Assembly: GCF_050908995.1 (NCBI RefSeq) | Contig: NC_135133.1 | Coordinates: 8,660,001-8,724,000, forward strand | Direction: 5' to 3' | From: Andrena cerasifolii | Taxonomy: Eukaryota; Arthropoda; Insecta; Hymenoptera; Andrenidae | DNA: 64,000 nt | Shown here: positions 36,019 through 47,498 of the stretch, in pieces | How positions within the stretch are numbered: position 1 is the first letter of the stretch | Layout of the letters: every line of letters begins with the position of its first letter | Position numbers and translations under genes: made by a program | The notes under the pieces: model-generated | The model's input: only the letters and a program-made list of their open reading frames with translations | Databases searched by the model: none | What the model was told of the DNA's origin: nothing

Positions 36019-36465
36019 GGGGGGATTGCGCCTTGTTGGACCTGAAATGGGTAATTCTTTGTGAATTTTTTGTACAAAAACTGTTGTTCTGAATTTTTGG
36101 GTGACAGTGGAAAACATAATTTGGTAGATACAGAGAAAGCGTTGAAAAATAATCCGGTGATCCTGGCGTTGACGGAAAGTACCGTAAGGGTTATATGGAA
36201 CACTAAAAGGAAAAGAGATTCTTAATCAATATGAATGAGGATATCTGTGGTAGTAGATTTATTGCCGTATCTGTTACCGTTCCTTTTTTATTTAAAGAAG
36301 TTTCCCCGATTTTGGGGCAAAATATTTCTCAGTCTCAAATCATGGCGCATCTTCTTCAAAACGCTGCCATTTTAACCTTTTTTTATTTTTCTTAATATCT
36401 ACATCTACTACCACAGACAGCCACATTCATATAGATTAAGAATCTTACTTTTCGTCAACGCCAGG
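36019..36465. mobile_element. TTAA-type fold-back MITE, right end lost
   Basis: TTAA at 36015-36018 is followed by GGGGGGATTGCGCC, a typical left end. Inverted arms share CCTGGCGTTGACG, AGATTCTTAATC, ATATGAATG and CTGTGGTAGTAGAT, spanning about 36163-36240 and 36390-36465. The left arm continues to the terminus, but the right arm ends abruptly after CGTCAACGCCAGGACG with no second TTAA terminus, so the right end is deleted or decayed. The motif AGATTAAGAATC also occurs in the fold-back element at 23705-24357. Confidence 0.7.
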
Positions 36466-38036
36466 ACGAAAGATTCTTTACCGTATTTAACCATACAATA
36501 ATTGCTTTTGATTAATATACAGCTAATAACGATATCACCCGCAAATCATTAACCAGCCAGCAAAATTTTTCGTGCGTGCCATACTCTAGCCACGCCTGTC
36601 GCAGTATTAAATGGTCGTTTTTCCGAACCTCGCGCCCCTCAGTGCCAATTTAATTCGCTGAAATTAATCAGAGACGAACTCTGCGGATCGTTTCGTCAGA
36701 AGAAGACACTGACGCAAGCCGAACCGGTACGCGTCCCCCGTTCGCCAACGCGAATAATCGCTTCGCCCGCGAAGGAGGCTGAATGGCTCGTGATCCGCGT
36801 GTCTCGGGCCCCTGGTAGCGCGCCCCGGGTCCGTTGCTCCGGTCGTTTCGACCATCATCGCCGTCGTAAGTTACGATTATCGTTTTCGGTACGCGTACAC
36901 GTAGGAAGGCGTCGAGCGCCGACGGGTGCCCCGTCGAAAGGGGGCACGAGGCAGATGGAGGACACGCGAGTCGGAGGCAGAGGCACGGATCGGTAGGCAT
37001 CGGGTCGCATCGACGCGAAAAGCGGGAAAGTGTTGGCCACGATGAAGACGGGGAAGACGTAGGTGTAACCGCGACGGTGAAAACTTGTGGACAGGGAGGA
37101 GAAGGGGGGACTCGGAGGTGGACGAGTGAAAATAAGAGGCAGGCGGGGAGAAAGCAGGGGGGTTAAACGAGACAAGAAGGAATTCCACGAGTGTGTCTTC
37201 TCTCTGTCTCCGAGCGTCTGTTCCGCGGTGTCTCTCTGTTTCGACTTGAAACGAAGGCAGCGGGCGTCTCACGCGAGTGTTGGTGGTCGAGCAACGAGCA
37301 CCGTACCCCGAGTTGCCGTGCAGACAGCGTGTGGGGGGCGGCGGGGGGCACGGGGGGAGGCGCACCGGGTACGAGGCCCGAAGACGACGTGGAGAAGGTG
37401 GACGGAGGTGGCGGCGCGCAGGGAGGGGCTGAGGGGGCGAAGGGGAGAAAAATGACAATCATCGTCATTTTAATAATATGCAAAGGTATAGTCGACTTCC
37501 ACGACGGGCAAGTGTGGCCACAATGGCGTTATATAATGACAAAGACACGCCGGGTCGGCTGGGTACCTTTCGCTCGACAAAAGGCGCGGCGTTAGGGTCA
37601 TCCTACCGGACCGGAACATGTTTTGTCCGGCGCGGACAAATGTCACCGATAATGTCTTCGGGGACTACAGCCTCGTAAAAGTCAAAATAACTGTTGCAAC
37701 GAAAAATATTGTTCGGGACAGGATCCCCCAGACGCGCTTCCGGCGATCTCGGCCGAGGATACGTGTGCTGAGCTCGGCTCCTCCTTCGTCCGATTAAGAG
37801 CACTTTAAGTGGCGTAATTATGTGGAAACCGAATTGTGTAGTGGTTGACGAGGTGGCAGACGTTCATTTTTTAGGCGACTCTAAGTAAATCTGCTTGGAA
37901 AGCAAAGAAGAAAATTAGCGATTTTAGGGGAATTTAGTGGGTAGTTTTAACAGAATGTAGATGCATTTAATTTCAAAGTACAATAGTGGTGTTCGCGCTA
38001 GTTTTTAAAATGACGTCAGGTAATATCTGTGAAATG
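36466..38036. other. Non-coding stretch with G-quadruplex-prone run
   Basis: 36.6-37.5 kb is GC-rich, with overlapping frames on both strands (for example 36877-37458 minus, Ser/Pro/Arg-rich) judged artefactual. G runs at 37333-37338, 37343-37348, 37352-37357 and 37367-37369 fit a G-quadruplex pattern. 37500-38036 shows nothing recognisable. Confidence 0.4.
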
Positions 38037-38235
38037 GAGCTTTGGCTACAAAAATAGGTTTTAAAATAAATTCTTCTAGCATCTATTGTATAGCAGGTAT
38101 TATTCTCGGACAAAGTGCATTGGGCAGCTTTAATTACCTACTTAAAGATTCAGCTTGTCCGGGAAAAATACCTGTGGCAGAATAGATGCTAGAGGAATTT
38201 ATTTCAAAATCTAGTTCTGTGGCCAAAGTTACCCC
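38037..38235. mobile_element. Small inverted-repeat MITE, second copy of the 32.4-kb family
   Basis: Arms CTTTGGCTACAAAAATAGG...AAATAAATTCTTCTAGCATC and the inverted right arm, which ends TTCTGTGGCCAAAG, pair over about 80 bp. Internal words GCAGGTATTATTCTC and GGACAAAGTGCA match those of the element at 32385-32575. CTTTGGC/GCCAAAG appears to be near the true terminus. No target duplication is obvious. Confidence 0.75.
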
Positions 38236-38279
38236 CCTTGACGCCACCAATTCAATCACCGAACTAATTAGTATTTTCT

Positions 38280-38519
38280 CTATATAATTCCTACAATTAT
38301 TGCGTTAGTCCATTTACCGAACTGCTCTTCGGATACCAAAGTCTTCGAATTCAGCATTAATTTCCTCCCTCCGTGCATCTCCACGCTGCACCACTCTGAC
38401 AAAAAAGCATTAACCACCTGTTCAAACTCGGGGCTCAAAGGACACGTCCCCAAAGTTCGCCCATTAAAATTCAGATCAGTTCCCCGTGGAAACACCATCT
38501 CCCACAAGCCTGCCGTCAA
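38280..38519 (-). CDS. Short open frame of unknown status
   Basis: A 79-codon minus-strand frame starting at an ATG (38519), with a balanced translation (LSPEFEQVVNAFLSEWCSVE and KTLVSEEQFGKWTN) suggestive of helices. No recognised domain, signal or splice signal. It begins about 45 bases beyond the MITE at 38037-38235. It could be a chance frame. Confidence 0.15.
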   Translation of the reverse strand: MTAGLWEMVFPRGTDLNFNGRTLGTCPLSPEFEQVVNAFLSEWCSVEMHGGRKLMLNSKTLVSEEQFGKWTNAIIVGII

Positions 38520-38902
38520 ACAAGTTGCTGATTATCGATACGCCAAGCATAATAACAGCGGCGGTGGCGAGCATCATCCTCCGTAAAACGAAAAAATCCT
38601 CTGTTTGCTCGTTCGTTTCTCACCTCCGTCTAATCATCGCGCATTGTAGCTACAAACTGCTATTCCGGCCGGTATCTTGGCCGGAGCAACGTGCCGCAGA
38701 TTCACACCCACCAATCGGAATGCACGGCCGGGCAAAAGGCGCCAGAAACCGCGCGCTCGCGCTGTCTCGTAGCTCAAGTTTATCGCGGATGGAAAATTGT
38801 GCCACCGAGTCAGGCTATTCGCGAGCACGTAATCCCCAGCGCGTTAAGCATCGATTTTACGATCGCCGCGAGATTAGTCGAATTCCCCGAGCGTCGCACA
38901 GG

Positions 38903-39901
38903 GGGGAAATTTTGCGATTTTATGGCCAAAACCACAAAAATATATTTTTCAATTCGACAAAATAAGTGCAAATGTCAATTGAAGAACTAATATGAGTATC
39001 AAATGCCCAACAATTTTATTATTTTAATGTTTTAATACAAAGCTCGTAGAGACTTGCAAATATTTATGTTCATGTGAGGTTAGAACGATCGCAAAGAATT
39101 AATCTAGATTTTCGAGTTAGTTCAAACATTTATATTGTATTATCCAAAGTTCCGGAAATAATTTGAAGGCATGGATTCAATTTCTGATGGTGCGTAAGAT
39201 ATCTTTTTGTCCTCAAAATAATTATGTTTCGGTTTTTAATGCGCAATTTATACAATTTTTAAAGTAGTGTTTTAGAAATAACCTTTTCATATAAGAATCA
39301 GTTTTCATTACATTACTAATAAATCCCATAATATCATACAACGATTTTCATTCCTATTTTACGTTGGACTATTTTGATTCTATAAATCCAATTATTAATT
39401 GCTAATAGTTGCTAATCTTGTAATTATATGCATTTTTTTAAACACGATACAGTGTGTCTTGTATAGCATACGACATAACTGTGACCGAGACTGGTTTACA
39501 CGTTATACATTACAAACCTTTTTATTCTTTTTTAAACGATTTAATTCAGCTTTGATCCTCTGTATGATTGTTTGTATTAATAGATTTCATGTTATTTTAC
39601 AAGTAATATCAAGTGGTTACGCAGGAGATGTTAAAAAATTAAAAATATATGCCGTAAAAACAGCAAAATTATTGTTGCATTATATCTTTGGTATATGATG
39701 ATGTAAGCGCTGTTTTTTCGGATAATAAATTTCCTCATATATCAGAACGTAAAAGTGCCGAATTTTATATATTAAAAATAAGTTCTCAGCTTTTGACCAC
39801 GAAAATGGATATTGTTCTTCAATTGACATTCGCATTAATTTCGTCAAATTCAAGAATTTCATTTATGTGGTTTTGGCAATAAGACCGCAAAACTTGCCCA
39901 C
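38903..39901. mobile_element. About 1-kb transposon with about 90-bp terminal inverted repeats
   Basis: The left end runs GGGGGAAATTTTGCGATTTT, then GGCCAAAACCAC and AATGTCAATTGAAGAAC; the right end carries the same words inverted (GTTCTTCAATTGACATT, GTGGTTTTGGC, AAGACCGCAAAACTTGCCC). Similarity extends about 90 bp with scattered differences. The interior is AT-rich and holds only a 99-codon frame (39399-39698) without transposase features. No clear target duplication is adjacent, although GCGTCGC occurs near both flanks. The superfamily cannot be named from the ends. Confidence 0.75.
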
Positions 39902-42900
39902 TCCGCGTCGCCCCGGGCGCAGCCCGGGGCAGAAAAGTGCGCGCGAATTCGCGGTCACCCTCTCTAACGGCGGCCGAGGATATTATTGGGCTCCGGACTC
40001 GGCTTCGTGGCACGATCGAATCGGCAAGAAGAGCCCACGTTCCAGGTAACATACGAGCTGATCTTTCACGATCGATCTTCACGTACACATCCATACGTGC
40101 GCCGGGGCACCGTGTGCCCCCTCGACACCGTGCTCCCCTCGCCGCGCCGCCCCTCCCTCTCGCTCCGAGCGCGGTCTGATATTCAAATCGCGGCAGAACG
40201 CTAAGCCTGCTCTTAACGGTCCCAGATCCGTCGCTCCGCCAAAATCATATCGGGAGATAAAAATTTGTCTTCGAGCCCCCATTCGTCGGCTGCCACTCTG
40301 GAAACGTCGATTCAGATGTTTGCCGAGGAATCCTCTCTTCAGGTGCAATTTAGGCGTTTGAATTGCCGCGCGGGGTAGATCACTGTTCTCCCCAATGGGC
40401 GATTCAAATTGATTGCTAATCAAATTCGCAAGAATTCCATCGAAACCCTTTACGTTAAAACAGCTTAGCCACCGCTCTATCTTCCCAGCCGCGTTTATCG
40501 GGATCGTTATTACCCGGCTGATCAACGAAATTCCCAGCAGCAAGGGCGTACGCGCGAAACAGGTGTCGAATTCAGATTCCCACCTGGCGGGCGGCTCTTC
40601 CACGGAGTGTTCGCCTTAATGAAAACTCCTCGGGCACCCCCGTGCTCTGCCCCCGCGGGTCGACGTGTTCTGGGACACCGAAGGGGCGCCCTTCCCCTCC
40701 GCGGCGCGCATAAATTTGCATCTTTCAGGGAAACAGGTAAAACCCGGCGCGGTAACCGGCGGAGGCGGTGGAGCGGTTGCTCGAGGGTTGGAAAAAAAAA
40801 CAGTCAGGTGGTTGCGCGAAGGCGAGAAATATCGGTCACCGCGGGGTCGCCGGCCACGGAGCTCGGCGGCGCTGTCGTCGCTCTCCTCGTGGACTGCTTA
40901 AAAATTCGGACAATACTTGCCCGGCCGTCGGGCTACATTTAAATGTATGTATTCATACGCTCGTGTATTGCTTTGACGAGAGGTGTGGTCAAAATTATTC
41001 AAACTGACCCGGACTCTTTTTTTTTCCTTTCGGTCTGGGACACTTTCTAGCAGAGCGGTGTGCCCGCTGCACCCACGTACTCCGACCTCCCCGCCCCACC
41101 TCACCGTTTCTCTCTCTCTCTCTCTCTCTGCTTATCCCCCGTCGATGCTCCCTTCGTCTTCCCACTTGCGCCTCTCCGTTGTCTCCGCGTCATTCTCTCT
41201 AGCCATTGTCCCGTCACGTGGTGTCGAATTCGAGATTGCGAACGCTCTTCGATTTCGCGGCCGATGATCTCATGTGTTCGCGATCCGCGCCCCGAAACGA
41301 CGATTCAGCGTGGCCGCGGTCCCATTTGCTGTTGCGTCAGGCTAGGAGAGCGTAGGGAAGGGAGGGATTCTTCTTAATCCGGAGAATTATGGGGTTGAAC
41401 TCGACCCAGTTCTGGGTGTCTGTGGCTTCTTTTATTTCGATCGATTGTTGGGCTGTACCGTGTGAAATATTCGCCCTGAAGAGGTCTATGGCGTATCGAG
41501 CCTACGTGCTCGATTCCATTGTCCAATACATTAGCGCTTTAAGGGACTTTGCGGGACAATGTATGTAATAACACGTCTACCAACGGAGCTTTCTCCTCGC
41601 CATCGCTGCAGACGGTCGATGTCTTTCTCGAGAGATTTCCTTGTATTCGTCGCGCAATCATCAAATGATACCATTCGTCTGATTCGAACTTGATACAACG
41701 TAGATTAACGTTTCGCGGGCCAAGCGCAAGAAAGTGAGTTCCGGGAATCAACTAGTGGAGGCAGGATCGCTAAGACTTGTTCCGTACAGACGCGGAACAT
41801 TTCTTATCGGTTCCAAGTGAAAAACCACACCCTCCGCGGTGCTTAAATACTTGCAGCGGAGAGTAGACCGAGTAATTACGACGTTTCCGTTCGATTCAAT
41901 TACGGTCAGTGCTCCGATAGTCGGGAGGGAACGAGAGAGCCTTTGCCTGATTTGAATCCGTGAGCGAAGGGTGGAAGATGCGAAGCCGAGATGGAGACGT
42001 TCGTCGCCCACCCAGGGAAATTTCTACCCACATATCATGAATGGACACGGCCCAAGCTGGCCTCTCTATGCTGCGGCATGTTCCTGGCCAGGCCGACTAT
42101 GACATATGGGTAGCGCAAAAACCGCCAATGCTGATCGATTGGCCACGCTAACCAACCCCCGGCGCGGTCCCTCTTTTTCCAGCACGTTCTCGACGCTCAC
42201 GATCCCTAGTTGCCACCTTTTCCTCCACGGACCGGCCGGGGCACCGTTGTCCAGGGTAAACACGCTCCTGTCTACCGCAAGCTTCCCTTTCCGCTTCCTC
42301 CTTAAACGCTACGAAATTCCAACGGCCTGACCAGTAATCGAACAACTCCAAATTTTACTACACCCCTATTCCATTCACCGTCAAAACTTCAGCGTACGAC
42401 AGACGTCAGTATTCCTCAATTTCCCTCCAAATCACCCGAATCTCTCAGAAACGAGTCCACTGATCGGCCAGAGCCAGTCCCTCGGAACCGACGCCGGATC
42501 GTCAGTCGCGTCCGATGCATCGAGTCCTACAAACGACGTCTATAAAAGGTCCCCCCCGTTTCCATCCGTCACGGCCCCCCTCTGGTCCCACTCTGCTCAC
42601 CGTTCCGCGGGTCTCTTAGGCCGCATTCGCACGATCCTCGATGCTGGGCCACCTTCGGCACGACCTCTCTCGGTGCACCTACGGTGAAGGTTTAGCCTGT
42701 GTCGTAGGTGGTCGGCACGATGGTGCCCGGCCGGATCGTCGGTGCACCGATTCGCGGCTGTGTACGCGGCCGAGGCGCACACGTGCGCGCATATGCCACG
42801 GCGATGGCTGGACGACGGTCACTACTCATCGCTGTTGCGCTAGGAGCCGAAAGTTCATCGGTACGGTTAACCGGCACGGCACGGCACTGCTAGGCACGGC

Positions 42901-43210
42901 TTCCATGCTTCCATACTTCCTCCTCTTCGTCCTCGCCGCCGTCGTCCTTGTCCCTCTCCCGTCTATCGTCCCGTATCGCGTATACGCTCGCGCGCTCCTC
43001 TGATCCTCCTTCACAAGGGGAGCCGACGCTGTGACTCTTTGACTCCGCGCGGCCAACTGTATAGGTCGGCCGAGTTCCAGTTTTAAAGGACATGCACGTA
43101 CACTTATCCCAAGCCCTGCGCTCAAGTGGCACGAGAATATCTGTGGCCGAAGACACGCTCCCGCGGCCGGCACCGAGGTGCCTTTCGACTCCTCGCGCGC
43201 CTCCTCTGGC
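39902..43210. other. Non-coding stretch; TATA-like site and open frame near 42.6 kb
   Basis: Mostly CpG-rich with a (TC)n tract at about 41109-41130. TATAAAAG at 42541-42548 is followed about 100 bases later by an ATG at 42641 that opens a 120-codon plus-strand frame (42641-43003). Its C-terminal part, MLPYFLLFVLAAVVLVPLPS, is hydrophobic enough for a membrane helix, but the first two thirds are Arg/Cys/Gly-rich and overlap other frames. I judge it more likely artefact than gene. Other frames (40079-40603 minus, 41748-42011 minus) show no domains. Confidence 0.35.
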
Positions 43211-43214
43211 TTAA

Positions 43215-43973
43215 GGGGACTAGGCAGTCAGATCGCTCGAAAATCAAGTATTCTTTGCGAATTAATTACAAGGAGATGAATACAAATTGGGACTAGTACT
43301 TTTGGATAATGTTTGTTAATACTGTAAACAGTAAGAAAAAAATTTGAATAATATATACATATGTATGACAGCGCTACAGTTGCCTGATACATGTATAGGT
43401 GCTTTTTCTGGAGCCGCTGTAATTTTGCAGTGATTCTGGCCGTGAGAAATTGAATTGTGAAATATCCACTGAAAATGACACTTTGCTCTGACCCCCATTC
43501 TGCCCTGAACCTATTGAAAAAGAAAAAAAAATGAAAATTATAAAAATGGCGGCTGTAAAACGGCAAATTTTAAAGAAACTTGATTTTTCGCCAGGGAAAA
43601 GAGCCATTTTATTTATTTTTTGTTGTCAAAACAGAAGTTTTCACAGACTTACGCGTAGGTTCAGGTCGTAACTAGACATGCTCCACATATGCTGAATTTT
43701 TTTCAAATCGACTTGTACCTCCGTTTTTTCGCAATCACTGCAAAATGAAGAGGAAATATGATTCCGAGAAAAACGCGTTTAAAGTTTTGAAAGAGGAATT
43801 AGTCTACCTGCGTGCGCGCAGACATGATTTATGACGCGCTCGACCTTTTCGGCTGCAAAATCCTTAAATTTGCGAATTTAAACATAAAACAAACGGCATT
43901 TTACTCTGGAAGGGTGGTACTTTTGAAAAATACAACAACAACAAAAAATCGAGTTTCTGACTGCCTAGTCCCC
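43215..43973. mobile_element. TTAA-type MITE with short perfect ends
   Basis: GGGGACTAGGCAGTCAGA at the left is exactly inverted at the right (TCTGACTGCCTAGTCCCC), an 18-bp perfect terminal repeat bounded by TTAA at 43211-43214 and 43974-43977. Unlike the fold-back elements, the interior is not palindromic. The minus-strand frames at 43228-43566 lie inside it and show no transposase motif. The perfect ends suggest a comparatively recent insertion. Confidence 0.92.
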
Positions 43974-44001
43974 TTAACGGTCTGAGTGGAAGTAAGATAC
44001 G

Positions 44002-44343
44002 CTACCTCGCGAGCCGTGGCTGACACTTGAATTGGGTTTGATCCTGTGGGATCGTCGCCTGGGTGGGAATTAATTGGAAAGGGAAGGCGCGAGATAAATA
44101 CAGCGCGAGGTGCACGTGGGTTGCACGCTTCCACGTCTGATTCGCTATTTCCACATAGATCTCCAGCTCTCCGATATGAATTCTTCTTCTCCTGTTAGGA
44201 GAACTTCGCTGACATGATCGAAGCCGGGTGACCCACTTCAGAGCCTCCCTCGAATGCAACAAACCCCAGAACGCGATGTAGCACGCCAGGAGGAGCATGA
44301 TTGCCCAGACCGTCCACTCGAAACTTTCAGCCCTCGCGACGAA
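44002..44343 (-). CDS. Candidate coding segment with one transmembrane helix
   Basis: A minus-strand frame, open from about 44378, reads SFEWTVWAIMLLLACYIAFW and continues GLLHSREALKWVTRLRSCQR before a basic stretch (NRRRR) and a stop at 44002. The core from about 44330 to 44215 has mainly G/C in third codon positions and a clear 18-20 residue hydrophobic helix followed by positive charges, as in a type I or C-terminal membrane anchor. A pyrimidine-rich CTCCTTTCTTTTCG tract upstream could support a splice acceptor at the AG near 44322-44332. There is no clean donor and no recognised family. It lies just outside the MITE at 43215-43973. Hydrophobic frames also arise by chance. Confidence 0.3.
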   Translation of the reverse strand, partial: FVARAESFEWTVWAIMLLLACYIAFWGLLHSREALKWVTRLRSCQRSSPNRRRRIHIGELEIYVEIANQTWKRATHVHLALYLSRAFPFQLIPTQATIPQDQTQFKCQPRLAR

Positions 44344-45643
44344 AAGAAAGGAGTAGATCGAAAGCCGGTGTACTAAATGACAAAACTACCCGGCGCTCGG
44401 GCTCGGTCCTCCATCGAACTGGGTCAATTAAGCGCGCCTCGTTGCTCGGCGCTCTCGTCAATTAACAACATGTGACCAGGAGGGCAAGCAAGTTTCCGCG
44501 ACGTCCCTTCAAACGGCAGCATTTAATAAGCGCGCGGTTTGCGCGGGGCATTAGTCGATTAAATTTGTCGCCGAACCGATCGCGAGGGACCCGCGTCCCG
44601 GGAATAGAGGAGGGTCATTACTGGTCCCCGGTTCCGACGCGGGGAGCCAAAAGTTCACGTGACGTCGGCACGGTTGAACCAGGCGAATCTCGGGGGCACG
44701 AGTCGCGTTCCACGTCCTCTTCTAGCGCCCCTCTTCCCCTCTCGTTGCAGTCCTTGTTCCGTCTACGCGACCAGAGGCAGAAGTCCCCGGGCCTCGCGTC
44801 AGCCGGTGGCTCTCTGCCTCTCAGCGACGTCGTCTTCGTCGTCGTCGTCGAGGCCGACCGAGTTGGAGTTTTAAAAGACGGGCGACACAACACACGAGAG
44901 TCGTGAGCGAGGCAGAGCGCTCGGCAGCAGCCTCGAGTTCTCCGTGGCTCTCCGTTCCCCGATATATAGGGCAACCGTAGAGTCTCACGGTTTCTGCGAG
45001 CTATTCATCTGCATACCCTCCGCCGCCTGCGCCTCCCCTCTTCACCTGGCTTTTTCTTCCTCCTTCGCTCTGCTTCCTATGCTATCACCAAGCCAGCTCT
45101 ATATCTCGCCGCGAAATTTATCGGATTAATTGCTCGCGGGACGAGGCGCCGCGTCTCGTCGATTTCTTTTTCGACCGAGCTCGACGGCTGCGGGGCCCGG
45201 TCTCGGGGTGCTTCGCCGTTGAAAAATCACGGAGGGCAGGGAACAGAGGTACCGTCGATGTGTTTGCTGACGTTTGGCTGCTTCGTTGGTGGTTGGGGTG
45301 GGGGGAATATTTGCGAGGGTGGTTGTCTTTGAGGCAACGTTTGCTGTGGAGCTGGATGCAGTAAGGGAATTGCGTATTTAGTTGATTAAGTGTTTTTAGG
45401 AACCCAATCTTCATTTGTACCCCGGGAACTGGTTTTTTATATGAGATTACTACTTAGCTTGAATTTAGTGGGGGCTTTGTATATTTTAATAATGGAATCT
45501 TTGTTTGTGTTTTGGCAGAATTTTGTGAAATGTTGATAGGGAGTATGTATTGGTAAATGGAAATAGTAGTTGCAGCGTGTCTTAAATATCTAGTAGCAGT
45601 AAGAGAAAAGGTAGGTTTCTCGAGGGTATCATCTCGCAGGTAA
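44344..45643. other. Non-coding stretch with a CGT trinucleotide run
   Basis: GC-rich at 44.4-45.25 kb, with a short (CGT)n run at about 44830-44848 and a TATA-like GATATATAGGG at 44959-44969 on the plus strand. Frames on both strands overlap (44472-44906 plus, 44618-44974 minus) with Ser/Arg-rich translations. From 45.25 kb it becomes AT-rich. I see no exon or element end. Confidence 0.35.
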
Positions 45644-45647
45644 CTAA

Positions 45648-46352
45648 GGGGACAATCTCATCAATCCGCTCAAAAACTGGGTGATCTTTAAGATTTCTTT
45701 TTTGAAAAAAAATATACAACTTGCAGTGAAAAAACTTGACGGTTTTTGCTTATACATTGTACGAGGATATGCGAATTTTTTAAATTTTCCTGCAGTGGTT
45801 CGATTTCTGCGTGACGCTCAGTGCGTTGCCGCGACAAAAAGAAACGGAGACGGTAGCCAATGCAACTTGACGTAGGATTGCCTCAAATAAAGGAACCAAA
45901 GATATTCTTATATTTTATATCAATCGCTATTGTATCAGCCTTTAAGAAAGCAAAGAAAGCGAAATGACGTTTGATTGGTGCGCGTTTCAACGCAAACGTC
46001 CCAGAAAACGAGAATTTTACGCATATAAATGTTAATAACGAATAACTGTGCGCTCTAAAATTTATGATCAGAGGCTCATATTATAGTGAATTCAATTATA
46101 AAGAAAATGCCACCAAGATTTTACGAATCGGTTCGTAATTTCTTTTGTTATGCTGGCTGTTTCGAAATGAACGCGTTTAAAGCTTCGCTTCTCTGTAGCG
46201 GCCGTTCGGTGGTCGAGCCGCTTCCATCGCTGTAGAATTTATACCGTTACGAATTTTGTCTTATAATTTTTACTAAGCATTCCTCAGATACTATACTACA
46301 GACGTGTGCAAAAGAAATTGATTTTCTGAAAAATTCTAACGAGAATGTCCTC
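45648..46352. mobile_element. TTAA-type MITE, decayed left flank
   Basis: The left end GGGGACAATCTCATC matches the inverted right end GAGGACATTCTCGTT, with differences. The right flank is TTAA (46353-46356); the left flank is CTAA (45644-45647), one change away. The 705-bp interior is AT-rich and mostly non-palindromic. The short frame at 45681-45875 has no recognised feature. Ends are less certain than for the other TTAA elements. Confidence 0.6.
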
Positions 46353-46580
46353 TTAAGTAATAGTTGGAAATTCTTTAGGAACTTTTACGTAAGATGGTGA
46401 AGGAAAGAATTGCTTCGGTCAGATTGAACGAAAGATTACCTAGCAGATCTTTCCGCATTTTTCACTTGAAAACCCATACACCTGGATTGAAGTCGCAGAA
46501 ACCTAAGTTTGAACCTAACACAGCGCATCATCCTCGAAAAACATCTCCAAACCAGGCAATGCCCAAAAGCTTCTGTAGAA

Positions 46581-46732
46581 CTACCCCAAACCTTCTAAAA
46601 GCACCCCGAAGCGGCATACTCGACTTTCTCTTTCGGAAGAAAAAAGGACATTTCGCACTTGGAAACGCGCAAGAAGTACAAACGCGTGTTCCTCCGAGTT
46701 CCTGCTCGGCTGGTCTCCGCAATCGTTGCCCG
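46581..46732 (-). CDS. Candidate terminal coding exon, minus strand
   Basis: On the minus strand CTGCGGCTCTCTCTTTCAG is a strong acceptor (pyrimidine tract plus CAG). The exon that follows reads GNDCGDQPSRNSEEHAFVLL and continues for about 50 codons to TAG at 46581. The composition is balanced. Its entry phase is compatible with the phase-1 donor of the exon candidate at 47499-47550, giving a possible intron of about 770 bp. No family is recognised. A plus-strand frame (46394-47023) overlaps but is low quality. Confidence 0.25.
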
Positions 46733-47498
46733 CTGAAAGAGAGAGCCGCAGAAGCCAGAATTCGTCGCCTCGGCAAGCCGGAGGACGGTCCCCGCGACGG
46801 CGTGGAAGTCTTAACTGGTAGAATAATAGAAGCAGGAAGCGAAACGGCGACGCGGCCTGAAAAAATCGCCGAAGCACATTACACGAAATCACAATGTTTA
46901 ATGAAAATTGCGCCGGCCGCGTCACAGGAGGCGGCTAGCTCGGCCGATGCTCGGCCATCGTCCGAGGGCCAACGGAGACGGGCCCCGTCGCCTCGTGTAG
47001 CTTTGCCTCCGACCGAATCGTGACGCGGCAAAGCGGTATTCAGATTGCGCTCTTAGCGGTTTCGTCGATTTTTTTCGCCGCGACAAAAGGGGGATTTCTG
47101 TAACCACTGGTCAGAAGCTGAGCGCTTCTGAGACGCCCGCTGCTGGATGATGGAAAAAACGCGTGCGATTGTCTCTGCAGCGACTCCTCGCTCGCTCGCA
47201 GCGCTGCCTCTTCCGCGTGGGCGGAAAAAATGCCCGCGCTCCGTGCGCAGAAGCTAGAGAAGCATTTGTTCACCTCGCAGTTGACAATTGAAATATCCAC
47301 TTCAGGGTTCCACGTATCTCAGAATTACCTTCCCTCTTTCGGTATCCACGCTTCCAACACCCGAACCAACTCTGTCAATCACGGAACCACCGATCTCGCG
47401 CACAGAGGTTAAAAAGTGACCACCGATCGTCACCATGGCGAGTACACACAGCCGCCAGTGTATTATTCACTCACGTGCCCATCGCCAAAGATACTTAC
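46733..47498. other. Possible intron between two minus-strand exon candidates
   Basis: Mixed GC sequence without its own features. If the exons at 47499-47550 and 46581-46732 are joined, this is the intron, with donor GTAAGT at 47493-47498 and acceptor CAG at 46733-46735 on the minus strand. Confidence 0.2.

Noticed and set aside
42641..43003. 120-codon frame about 100 bases after TATAAAAG
   Set aside because: Cys/Arg/Gly-rich start overlaps other frames; the hydrophobic tail alone is weak evidence, and there is no polyadenylation signal nearby.
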